Assembly: GCA_039519185.1 (NCBI GenBank)
Contig: CM076849.1
Location: 111,233,806 to 111,297,805, forward strand
Origin: Astragalus membranaceus
Lineage: Eukaryota; Streptophyta; Magnoliopsida; Fabales; Fabaceae
Direction: 5' to 3'
Length of the DNA stretch: 64,000 nucleotides
Numbering within the stretch: the stretch's first letter is position 1; every line of letters starts with the position of its first letter. A model generated the notes under the pieces. It saw only the letters and a list, made by a program, of their open reading frames with translations, was not told where the DNA came from and made no database searches. The translations under genes and the position numbers were made by a program. Shown here piece after piece: positions 22,241 to 31,107 of the stretch.

Positions 22241-22799
22241 GCAACTAAGACAACACCAAAATTGCACCAAACACCAAACACCAATTTTCACCATGATCAT
22301 TCACCCAAACATCAAATCAAAATCATCATAATATATTCAAACATCACTAAAACAACATCAACAAGATCAAAGAGGCAACATGGTCCTATCTCCCACATAA
22401 TCCCCATCATATACCCTATTATAAGGATAGAACCCACCCTTACCTTGGATTTTGCCGAACACGATATCTCCTTGCACGCAACTCCGAAGAACCACCGCAA
22501 CAAAGCTCCTCTCTTCTTCCTCCTTGGTGCGCGCCGTCCCCTTTCTCTCCTCTCTTCGCAACTTTCTTTCTTTCTTTCTCAAAAATGCGCTCATGACCAA
22601 AACCCTAGCCAATACTCTCCTTCATGCGCATAGGCCCTTGGGCTATTGGATCACGGGCCCCCGACTCCTACTCAGCTTAATTACTAAACACCACTCCCTG
22701 ATTTACATAAAACACCGTATAATTATTTTAATATAACTATACTAATAAATTACCTAAATAATTTAATTAAATAAATAATTAAATTATTTGGGCGTTACA
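21253..22799 (-). mobile_element. LTR B, right part
   Basis: This continues the LTR begun at 1-710 and ends GGGCGTTACA at 22,799, inside a gag gene of element C. From about 22,260 onward it matches the corresponding part of element A's LTR, including the TAATTTAATTAAATAAATAATT tail region. The GGCGCC part is much longer than in element A. No gene is present; long ORFs here follow the repeats. Its TSD cannot be checked because its other end is outside the window. Confidence 0.83.
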
Positions 22800-23567
22800 G
22801 ATAGTCTCCTGAATGGCTCGACGGAAGATAATACAGTTAGAGGTGGCATGATTGAATGAGTTGTGCCACTTACAATATTTCTTTCCCTTTATTTCCTCGG
22901 GAGGGGGTATTTTATGGCCGTCGAGGAGCTTGATCTGCTTGTCTTTCAATAGATAATCAAAGATCTGGTCGGCCTTAGATATATCAAAGGAATACTCAAC
23001 CTTGTTCTCAGCCTCGTCCTTCTCCTTTTCTTTGGCAGGTTTAAGGTCAGGACAGAGGTAAGTCTTTCCTTTGACTATCTCGGCCACCAAGATGTTTGCC
23101 GTGTAATCGGCTAACTCATCATAGTTTGAATCTTCAGCTACATCAACCACTGATACTATCTGAGGTCCTCAACCCCTAGTGGCTCTTTTCCTCTCTTTCT
23201 CTCCTGTATGAACTGCTCAATCTGAACTGCTCTAGAAGCTAGGCCACTGAGGTCACTACAAGCTTGTCCCACAAGCTTCTCCTTCAATTGAGGGTGCATT
23301 CCAGAGATGGCCATGGAAGTAAGTTGAGACTCTCGGAAAGTTACTGTACACTTTCCGGCCATCTTCCTGAATCTTTGAATGAAGTCAGTCACAACCTCGT
23401 CCACCTTCTGCCGTAAATTCATGAGATAGGCTGCGGTGACTTCAGGCTGTGGCCAATAGAATCTGTCATGGGAGAACCTTTCATGTCTGCCCAGGTCTGT
23501 ATAGAATCAGGTGGAAGTGAAGAGTACCATGAGAAAGCAGTCCCTATCAGAGACAAGGGAAACAGCT
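22800..23567 (-). pseudogene. Element C gag, middle part (Ty3/gypsy)
   Basis: On the minus strand the sequence reads KLFPLSLIGTAFSWYSSLPP in one frame. After a shift near 23,430-23,480 it reads a gag domain (VDEVVTDFIQRFRKMAGKC, then LSGLASRAVQIEQFI) in 23,422-23,156. A stop-separated continuation in 23,150-22,800 ends KYCKWHNSFNHATSNC, a zinc-knuckle-like C/H cluster typical of plant gypsy gag proteins. The left end is cut by LTR B. The right end is cut by a copia LTR-like segment. The rest of gag N-terminus lies at 30,268-30,626. Confidence 0.8.
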
Positions 23568-24531
23568 TGTTGAGGAAAAATTCCTAAGTAGTTTTGATGA
23601 TTAACAAACCTCAAATGTGAGAAGATTAAGTTATCTGATTTCATATGCTACTAACGCTTCTTCTTGAGTGAACCATAAGTACAGGGATAATCAAGCTAAA
23701 TATCAAGAAGGTGTATGCTTATGAGAAGCATCATATTTGAGAAGACTTAAAACAATGTTGCACACAATGACCTAAGAAGAAGGCTTCTCTTGACCTGATC
23801 AAAGATCAAAACCAAATGGGTAAACTTGAGAAAGATCACCATAAGAAGAATCATTTCAATCTGTGTCAACATGAGAAGGGTAATCAGAAGGATCAACCTA
23901 AGAAGCATCTTGACAGAACTAGCACGAGAAAGGTTCTCAAAAGAATAGAGATGAAAAGCATCAGATGAGATGAGTCAAGTTGAGAAGCATCATGACAATC
24001 AGAAGGGTCATGATGTGAACAGTCAAGTTGAGAAAGGTCACACCATAAATATCTTCATCACAAGTATCAACTTGAGAAGCATCAACTTGAGAAGCATCAT
24101 TTTCAGAATCTGTCATAGCTAAGAAGGTTCATGGTTGAGAAGAGTCATGACAACTAGAAACATCTGTCTTCTGCAGAAAAGTAGAAACACAACTATATTA
24201 AACAAACAGCATCTCAAACGGATATAAACGGCTATATGCTTTTTCCAACGACTCTTTTCTATGAACCAGAGGTTATTACACATAATTCCAGATATAAATA
24301 AACGCTCCTGGCCATCGTTGATCCGTGTGAGAGTACATTGAGATCAAATCTTCCAATCTTCTCAAGTGTCAAATTTTCTCCCATCCATACTCAGCTGCTC
24401 TTAAACTGAAGGGATTCAATTGATCTCTGAGTATGTATTTTTACTTGTGTTGTAATGTCTGTTGAAACACCATTTGTATCAACCAAGCTCTAGAAATCCC
24501 ACAAACCCATACACCAAAGAGTTGGGTTGTC
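23568..24531 (+). mobile_element. Copia (Sirevirus-type) LTR-like segment in element C gag
   Basis: The gag text stops and a segment beginning TGTTGAGG, followed by TAGTTTTGATGATTAACAAA, runs to the border of element D. It has a TATA box (TATAAATA at 24,293) about 240 bp before its end and many GAGAAG/CATCA motifs, as in legume Sirevirus LTRs. I therefore read it as a plus-oriented solo LTR. Its end may be the CCA at 30,269, beyond the inserted element D. A matching 5-bp duplication is not visible, so a deletion may have accompanied the event. No gene is present. Confidence 0.5.
24293..24300 (+). promoter_or_regulatory. TATA box of the copia LTR-like segment
   Basis: TATAAATA sits in a suitable position within the segment, preceded by a GC-poor tract. 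No other core element can be assigned. Confidence 0.45.
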
Positions 24532-25225
24532 TGTTACCAAGTGGCTTCAATCTCAAGAGGGGGGGTGAATTGAGATTTAAAACTTTTCAGATCTTTCGAA
24601 AACGTTTTTCCCCTTTTTCAATGACTTAGATCAATTTCGCGCAGGTTAAGTGGAAGCGAAGGAATTAGAATATAAAGCAGTAAAGCGGTATAACAGTAAA
24701 GCAGGAAAGCAGTAAAGCACGCAGAGATTTATCCTGGTTCGGTCACCTCCTAGTGACCTACGTCCAGTCCTCACACCCTTGTGAGATTTTCCATTAACCA
24801 AAACAACAAGGCTTACAGGTGCCTTGGAAAACCTTTACAGACTCAGGCACTCTCCTCCTAGGATACCCCACCTATGGAGAGCCCTCAAATCTAACAATAC
24901 AATAACAAGAGATACCCCACCCCTGTTACAATCAACTGCCCTAGAAAGATACCCCACTTCCTAGTACATGCAGCTACCCTAGAGAGATACCCCACTCCCT
25001 AGAACAAAACACAACAATTAAATAATAAACAATTGTAAATACAGAAATACCTCTTAACGTAGGCAGATTACACAATTTGAAGAACGCAACCCCAACTAAC
25101 TCTTAGCAAAAGATCAGCTCTTGACGGACCGACGGTGCGAGAAGAACACAAATAAAATATAAGAGTTTTTCAGAAAGTGATAGATCGTGAAGATGGGTTG
25201 TGAAAGAATGAAGACTATGAAGCCT

Positions 25226-25235
25226 CTATTTATAG
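25226..25235 (-). promoter_or_regulatory. TATA box in 3' LTR of element D
   Basis: CTATAAATAG on the minus strand is a good plant TATA box. It lies downstream of the AATCGATT array in the direction of transcription, as expected for U3. Confidence 0.7.
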
Positions 25236-25267
25236 GCTATATAGAAAAAAGTTTACGTTGAAATATT

Positions 25268-25815
25268 TATGGAAGTATGAGAATCGATTATTGCTTAAAT
25301 GTATTGGATCTGAGAATCGATTCTTATGTGTGACTTCCTTAAGGTGAGAATCGATTCTTGCTTTATTTGAAAAAGGATGGCAATCGATTATTGGCTTACA
25401 GGCAGGCTAGGAATCGATTATGGAGTTTACAAAAGCAAGCTTGAAATCGATTGTGTAGTTTACAAAAGGAAGAAGTTTGAAATCGATTCTTATTTAAATA
25501 AGGAAGCAAGGAATCGATTATGTGCTTAACCATTGATTTAGGAAATCGATTTTGAGCTTTAGAGAAATACTAGGAATCGATTCTTTACTTTTGAAACATT
25601 ATAGGAATCGATTCTTATCTTTAGGAAAATAGTTGGAAATCGATTTCTTTGCTTTTAGTGAAGACGATATGAATTGATTCTTTGCTTTGAAAAAATAGTT
25701 TATGAATCGAATTATATACTTAATAAAAATAATATGAATCGATTGTATGCTTTCATATTGAGTTAAAAATCGATTTTGATATTTAGTAAAAAGTAGTGTG
25801 AATCGATTTTATAGT
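25268..25815. repeat. AATCGATT box array in 3' LTR of element D
   Basis: About 15-16 exact copies of the palindrome AATCGATT, plus three one-base variants, are spaced 25-40 bp apart over 550 bp. The bases between copies vary far more than the boxes. The array lies directly upstream of the TATA box on the transcribed strand. Confidence 0.88.
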
Positions 25816-26156
25816 TTCTCAAAAACCTTTTTATGTTTACGTATGCATGCATGCATTTTGAGAACTTGTGTGAGTGAGTGAGACTTTGAGAGGCGAGCTG
25901 ACCTTTGAAAGAGCTTACACTTTTTCCTAAGACACACCCAAACCCTAAGGACTACCTTTATATTTAAGGACTACCCTTAAACTTGAATCTTCAATTCTTG
26001 GGCTTGATTGTCTTGGATTATGACTTTTGAATATATGATACTTTTTATCAGCTTTGCTTTGACACCTCATTCCTTTGGCCATCAACTTGGCTTTGTCTTT
26101 TTCATCATCAAAACTAATCCTGCAATATTAGATAACCTGCAACACAGGTATCCACA

Positions 26157-26170
26157 TTCTCCCCCTTTTT
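26157..26170 (-). other. Polypurine tract of element D
   Basis: The minus strand reads AAAAAGGGGGAGAA directly before the 3' LTR. Similar GGGGGAG tracts lie near 26,235-26,260 and 26,330, a multiplicity known for Sireviruses. Confidence 0.85.
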
Positions 26171-26520
26171 GATGATGACAAAACATTGTTCGTCTCAAGG
26201 TGGGAGGTTAGTTCAAACAGATAATATATATGTTACTCCCCCTATCATGATGCTCCCCCTGAATTATTGACTAGATGCATAATATGCTCATATGTTCTAT
26301 ATGCTCATATGCAACCCTATATTTCTCTCCCCCTTTTTGTCATGATCAAAAAGGTCGACGTAAGATAGAGTTTGCGAATCGAGCGTCACAGCTATTTGAA
26401 GGACCATTGCGGGTTCATGAGTGATCATCAAAATCATAGAGAATTTATTTTTGAAATAGTTGTTTAAGCTTCACATTTCTTTACAGGATCACTTTGAGAA
26501 ACATTTAATTTAAAAAAAAA

Positions 26521-26650
26521 CAGGTTTCCTTTTGCAATGGGTTTGTAAAAATATCAACTAGCTGATTTTGACGATTCAACTTGCTCAATCATATTATCGC
26601 CTTTCTAACCATAACCTCTAAAAAGGTGATATGATAATTCTACATGCTTA
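26521..26650 (-). pseudogene. Remnant of element D RNase H C-terminus
   Basis: On the minus strand KHVELSYHLFR and, after a frame break, KGDNMIEQVESS followed by a stop and KPIAKGNL can be read. The order matches the last conserved block of copia RNase H. It is full of stops and shifts. It is the only trace of pol and marks the right border of the deletion. Confidence 0.6.
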
Positions 26651-26986
26651 GTTTTAGAGGGATGATCAGAATACTTTATTTGTTTTCATGCCTTAAAAAA
26701 AATGTTCCCTTAGAGATGCATGAAATGCGGTTTAGAGATCAATTTGTTTCACAAGTCACATGTTTGACTAAGTAAACTATGATTTAAGCACATTTTCAGT
26801 TTAGAGGTGAATAAAACTTTTCTAACCTTTACCAGTGATTCTCCCTCTATTCATCACAAGTCACATGACAGATTTTTCTCCGGGGTGAGAGTTGATAACT
26901 TTATTGCGTCTCCGGTCATGTGCCTTTGAGTCTTTGCTGTCAAGGTATCCACATGTCCCCATACCTTGCAGCGTACCTGCAATGAT

Positions 26987-27985
26987 CTAAAACAAGGTTC
27001 TAGGTACCCAAATCTCTTTGGGTCCTTGTGGGTTAATGTTTGGTATGGTCCTTTTGGGAACCCATAACTTCTTCATAACTTGTTTACCTCTTATTCTGCA
27101 AACAGAAGCTGTATGTCCAGGTTTACCACAGTAATAACATTTAATGTATGGTCTAGTGGAAAAATTAGATTTGTAATGAACATGCTTTTCTATGGTTTTG
27201 ATTCTAGATAGTTTTTCAATAGTCAGCTCTAGTTCATGAACTTTCTTTTTGCTTTCAACACATTTATCACATGTATGGTTTTCTTTAAAGCATGCAAGAC
27301 TATCATTTTCTTTTCTAAGTTCTACTATTTCTTTGTTTAAAGAAGTGATGTCTTTTTCCAGATGAGTGATAGCTTTCTTAGATTTGCTTAGAGCTTTAGC
27401 TAATTTTGAAGATTTATCATGTAATTCAGTAAAGGCTTCATATAGTTCATCATATGCATCTTGTAAAGAATCAGAGTTAGAGCTTACCTCACTTTCGGAT
27501 TCACCTTCACTTTCGTGGTTGGCCATGAGAGCAACATGAGCTTTTTCGCTTTCTGAACCATCTGAACTGCTTGTGTCATTGTCGTCCCACGCTATGTAGG
27601 CTTTCCTTCTTTCGTTTTCTTTGAATGTCTTCTTTTCGAATTTGGATCCCTTTTTCTGTAGATTAGGGCATTCCATCTTCATATGCCCGGGTTTCCCACA
27701 TTCATAGCAAATAAGAGGACCGGATGAGCTTTCTTTCCTTTTGGTGTTGAAGTTCCTTTTAGACTGATTTTTCTGTTTCAAAAACCGTTTGAACCCTCGA
27801 ACCATGAGAGCCATGCTTTCCTCATTTTCATCATCCTCATTTTCTGAATCTTCGCTCTCACACAGTTGACTTGAACTAGATGCTTTCAATGCCAAGCTGT
27901 TCTTTTTCTTATCATTATTTTCGTGCTCAGCCAGACGGGTGAGCTCTAGTTCATGCTCTTGGAGTTTACCAAAATAGAGTAGCAA
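26987..27985 (-). pseudogene. Element D gag, C-terminal part
   Basis: This 332-aa frame has a CCHC knuckle (CYECGKPGHMKMEC) near residue 92, a long Ser/Glu-rich and then coiled-coil-like stretch (LAKALSKSKKAITHLEKDITSLNKEI), and a second knuckle (CYYCGKPGHTASVC) near residue 285. It ends shortly after PQGPKEIWVPRTLF, where an intact element would continue into protease. It is the continuation of the frame at 27,966-28,586, from which it is separated by a frameshift near 27,970. Confidence 0.87.
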
Positions 27986-28586
27986 GAGTCATAGTAGCCA
28001 AATTTCTTGATTCAGCTATAGCAGTAACCTTGGGTTGCCATTCTTTATTCAGACATCTCAGAACTTTGTTGATTAGATCCTCTGTAGGGAATGACTTTCC
28101 CAACAAGCTTAACTGATTCACTATGTGAGTAAACCTTTTCTGCATTTCTGGTATTGTTTCACCTGTATTCATTCTAAACAATTCGTACTCTCTGGTAAGA
28201 GTATTTGTTCTTGCCCTTTTCACTTCACTTGTACCCTCATGAGTAACTTGAAGATTATCCCACATTTCTTGGGCAGATTTACAGTTTGAAACTCGAAAAA
28301 ATTTATCAGCACTCAAAGCAGAAGTAATCATATTTTTAGCACGTAAATTAAGTTGCACTTTTCTTTTCTCATCATCAGACCATTCATTTCTACTTTTAAT
28401 TGTAAGAATACCATCTACTATGTGTGTGGGAACGAAAGGTCCTTTTTCCACAGCATCCCAAACATCTAAGTCTACCCCTTCAATAAAAATTCTCATTCTT
28501 TCTTTCCAATATGCATAGTCTTCTCCATTGAATCCCGGAGGACGGAAAAGAGATGCACCCTCTTGCGTAGACCAACCTGAAGCCAT
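27966..28586 (-). pseudogene. Element D gag, N-terminal part (UBN2-type domain)
   Basis: A start at 28,586 (MASGWSTQEGASLFRPP) opens a gag with FNGEDYAYWKERMRIFIEG, then AQEMWDNLQVTHEGT, then INKVLRCLNKEWQPKVTAI. This is the domain that builds the particle in copia elements. A frameshift near 27,970, within TLATL, ends it. Upstream in-frame codons run into the PBS, so 28,586 is the likelier start. Confidence 0.88.
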
Positions 28587-28624
28587 TTCTCTTGAAGCTG
28601 CTAGGCCCTTTATACAAGAGTCTA

Positions 28625-28636
28625 GCTCTGATACCA
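28625..28636 (-). other. Primer-binding site of element D
   Basis: TGGTATCAGAGC on the minus strand lies two bases after the 5' LTR end and is complementary to initiator tRNA-Met. Confidence 0.92.
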
Positions 28637-28638
28637 CT

Positions 28639-30262
28639 TGTTACCAAGTGGCTTCAGTCTCAAGAGGGGGGGTGAATTGAGATTTAAAACTTTTCAGATC
28701 TTTCGAAAACGTTTTCCCCTTTTTCAATGACTTAGATCAATTTCGCGCAGGTTAAGTGGAAGCGAAGGAATTAGAATATAAAGCAGTAAAGCGGTATAAC
28801 AGTAAAGCAGGAAAGCAGTAAAGCACGCAGAGATTTATCCTGGTTCGGTCACCTCCTAGTGACCTACGTCCAGTCCTCACACCCTTGTGAGATTTTCCAC
28901 TAACCAAAACAACAAGGCTTACAGGTGCCTTGGAAAACCTTTACAGACTCAGGCACTCTCCTCCTAGGATACCCCACCTATGGAGAGCCCTCAAATCTAA
29001 CAATACAATAACAAGAGATACCCCACCCCTGTTACAATCAACTGCCCTAGAAAGATACCCCACTTCCTAGTACATGCAGCTACCCTAGAGAGATACCCCA
29101 CTCCCTAGAACAAAACACAACAATTAAATAATAAACAATTGTAAATACAGAAATACCTCTTAACGTAGGCAGATTACACAATTTGAAGAACGCAACCCCA
29201 ACTAACTCTTAGCAAAAGATCAGCTCTTGACGGACCGACGGTGCGAGAAGAACACAAATAAAATATAAGAGTTTTTCAGAAAGTGATAGATCGTGAAGAT
29301 GGGTTGTGAAAGAATGAAGACTATGAAGCCTCTATTTATAGGCTATATAGAAAAAAGTTTACGTTGAAATATTTATGGAAGTATGAGAATCGATTATTGC
29401 TTAAATATATTGGATCTGAGAATCGATTCTTATGTGTGACTTCCTTAAGGTGAGAATCGATTCTTGCTTTATTTGAAAAAGGATGGCAATCGATTATTGG
29501 CTTACAGGCAGGCTAGGAATCGATTATGGAGTTTACAAAAGCAAGCTTGAAATCGATTGTGTAGTTTACAAAAGGAAGAAGTTTGAAATCGATTCTTATT
29601 TAAATAAGGAAGCAAGGAATCGATTATGTGCTTAACCATTGATTTAGGAAATCGATTTTGAGCTTTAGAGAAATACTAGGAATCGATTCTTTACTTTTGA
29701 AACATTATAGGAATCGATTCTTATCTTTAGGAAAATAGTTGGAAATCGATTTCTTTGCTTTTAGTGAAGACGATATGAATTGATTCTTTGCTTTGAAAAA
29801 ATAGTTTATGAATCGATTTATATACTTAATAAAAATAATATGAATCGATTGTATGCTTTCATATTGAGTTAAAAATCGATTTTGATATTTAGTAAAAAGT
29901 AGTGTGAATCGATTTTATAGTTTCTCAAAAACCTTTTTATGTTTACGTATGCATGCATGCATTTTGAGAACTTGTGTGAGTGAGTGAGACTTTGAGAGGC
30001 GAGCTGACCTTTGAAAGAGCTTACACTTTTTCCTAAGACACACCCAAACCCTAAGGACTACCTTTATATTTAAGGACTACCCTTAAACTTGAATCTTCAA
30101 TTCTTGGGCTTGATTGTCTTGGATTATGACTTTTGAATATATGATACTTTTTATCAGCTTTGCTTTGACACCTCATTCCTTTGGCCATCAACTTGGCTTT
30201 GTCTTTTTCATCATCAAAACTAATCCTGCAATATTAGATAACCTGCAACACAGGTATCCACA
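28639..30262 (-). repeat. 5' LTR of element D
   Basis: The 1,624-bp copy is almost identical to 24,532-26,156. Visible differences are a handful of substitutions and a one-base indel. It carries the same AATCGATT array (29,387-29,915). Confidence 0.93.
29332..29341 (-). promoter_or_regulatory. TATA box in 5' LTR of element D
   Basis: CTATAAATAG on the minus strand lies in the LTR that would drive element D's gag transcript. The AATCGATT array lies directly upstream. Confidence 0.72.
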
Positions 30263-30267
30263 TTGTC

Positions 30268-30626
30268 CACCCTGCGATTGGCCGGGGAAACTGTAGTTCA
30301 TCGTGCTGCTCGCTTGCGTAGAACGCCTCTGTTCCACTTCCTTGCTCATTGTGCACCATAGGTTTAACTATGTCAGGCAATTGGTGGGACACTTGGTACA
30401 TAATATCATGTATCCCCATGTTAATTTGCTGCCGAATAAACGATGTGGTCATCACCACGGGCTCCTCATAGTCTTGAGGGGACGTTTCATTTGAATCAAC
30501 ATTAACCACTGGGGTGGTTGTCCCCAAAGCACTTACTGGCTCTGTGTTCTTCATTTCGGGGGCAGTACCCTTTTTTGACTCCGAAGGTGGCTCCATACTT
30601 AGGTTCCTGCCAGAGCGTAGGTGCAT
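30268..30626 (-). pseudogene. Element C gag, N-terminal part
   Basis: From a methionine at 30,626 the frame reads MHLRSGRNLSMEPPSES and continues to FPRPIAGWT, where the inserted element D interrupts it. The low-complexity, acidic N-terminus fits gypsy-type gag proteins of legumes. The frame extends upstream through the PBS into the LTR, but those codons precede the likely start. Confidence 0.7.
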
Positions 30627-30684
30627 ACGCCAACAATAATCCAGTCCAGGCAAATCAAACGTGATTGTTCGTTCACCCGTTCTT

Positions 30685-30702
30685 GTCCCACTGGGCGTGC
30701 CA
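30685..30702 (-). other. Probable primer-binding site of element C
   Basis: On the minus strand TGGCACGCCCAGTGGGAC lies five bases after an LTR end of the form AACA. It begins with TGG as a PBS should, but it is not the initiator-Met sequence. I could not assign the tRNA with confidence. Confidence 0.6.
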
Positions 30703-30707
30703 ATTTT

Positions 30708-30995
30708 TGTTGTCATCAAACTCTTAGGTCCTAGTCGTGGGGTCGGCCAGAGGTTTAGACAGTCTTTGATTCCTCTGTTCTTCAAGCAATTGCGCCGAAG
30801 AGGGAACTCCGCTTCTCGACTTTGGGTTTCCTGACTCCTCCAGAAAGGGCCAGGTTGAGTGAATGGGACGCGAGGGTTGGATTATCTACTGGCCTAATGC
30901 ATAAAGGTAAAAGTAAAGTGCAGTAAAAGAAGATAGAGAAGATAAAAAATATAGTTTTTGTATTGATGTGTGTGTTCTTTACAATCATTCCTCTT

Positions 30996-31041
<46 letters not shown>

Positions 31042-31107
31042 CCCTCATCGGCCACTATCCGAGCCAACACTTGCCTACCGTTGGATCAGTTAAAGATCAA
31101 CGCCTAT
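30708..31107 (-). repeat. Element C 5' LTR, part 1
   Basis: This 400-bp piece begins (plus strand) TGTTGTCATC next to the PBS and is interrupted at 31,107 by element E. It contains an (AT)n microsatellite at 30,998-31,039. The rest of the LTR lies at 47,811-48,305. The LTR's outer ends form a TGTT/AACA inverted pair. Total length is about 0.9 kb. Confidence 0.72.
30998..31039. repeat. (AT)n microsatellite
   Basis: About 21 AT dinucleotides lie inside the element C LTR. Confidence 0.95.

Larger units (their letters stand above)
24532..26156 (-). repeat. 3' LTR of element D
   Basis: The 1,625-bp LTR has TG..CA ends. On the minus strand it starts TGTGGATACC and ends GGTAACA. It contains an array of AATCGATT boxes (25,268-25,815) and a TATA box. 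Confidence 0.93.
24532..30262 (-). mobile_element. Element D: Sirevirus-type Ty1/copia derivative keeping gag only
   Basis: Two LTRs (24,532-26,156 and 28,639-30,262) are nearly identical by eye and are flanked by the 5-bp duplication TTGTC (24,527-24,531 and 30,263-30,267). The PBS (28,625-28,636) and polypurine tract (26,157-26,170) show minus orientation. The 2.5-kb interior encodes a gag in two frames and a short degenerate end of the RNase H domain. Protease, integrase and reverse transcriptase are absent. The gag domains and the GGGGGAG-type tracts before the 3' LTR are typical of the Sirevirus lineage. To have inserted recently it must have used proteins from another copy, unless pol was lost after insertion. 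Confidence 0.92.
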
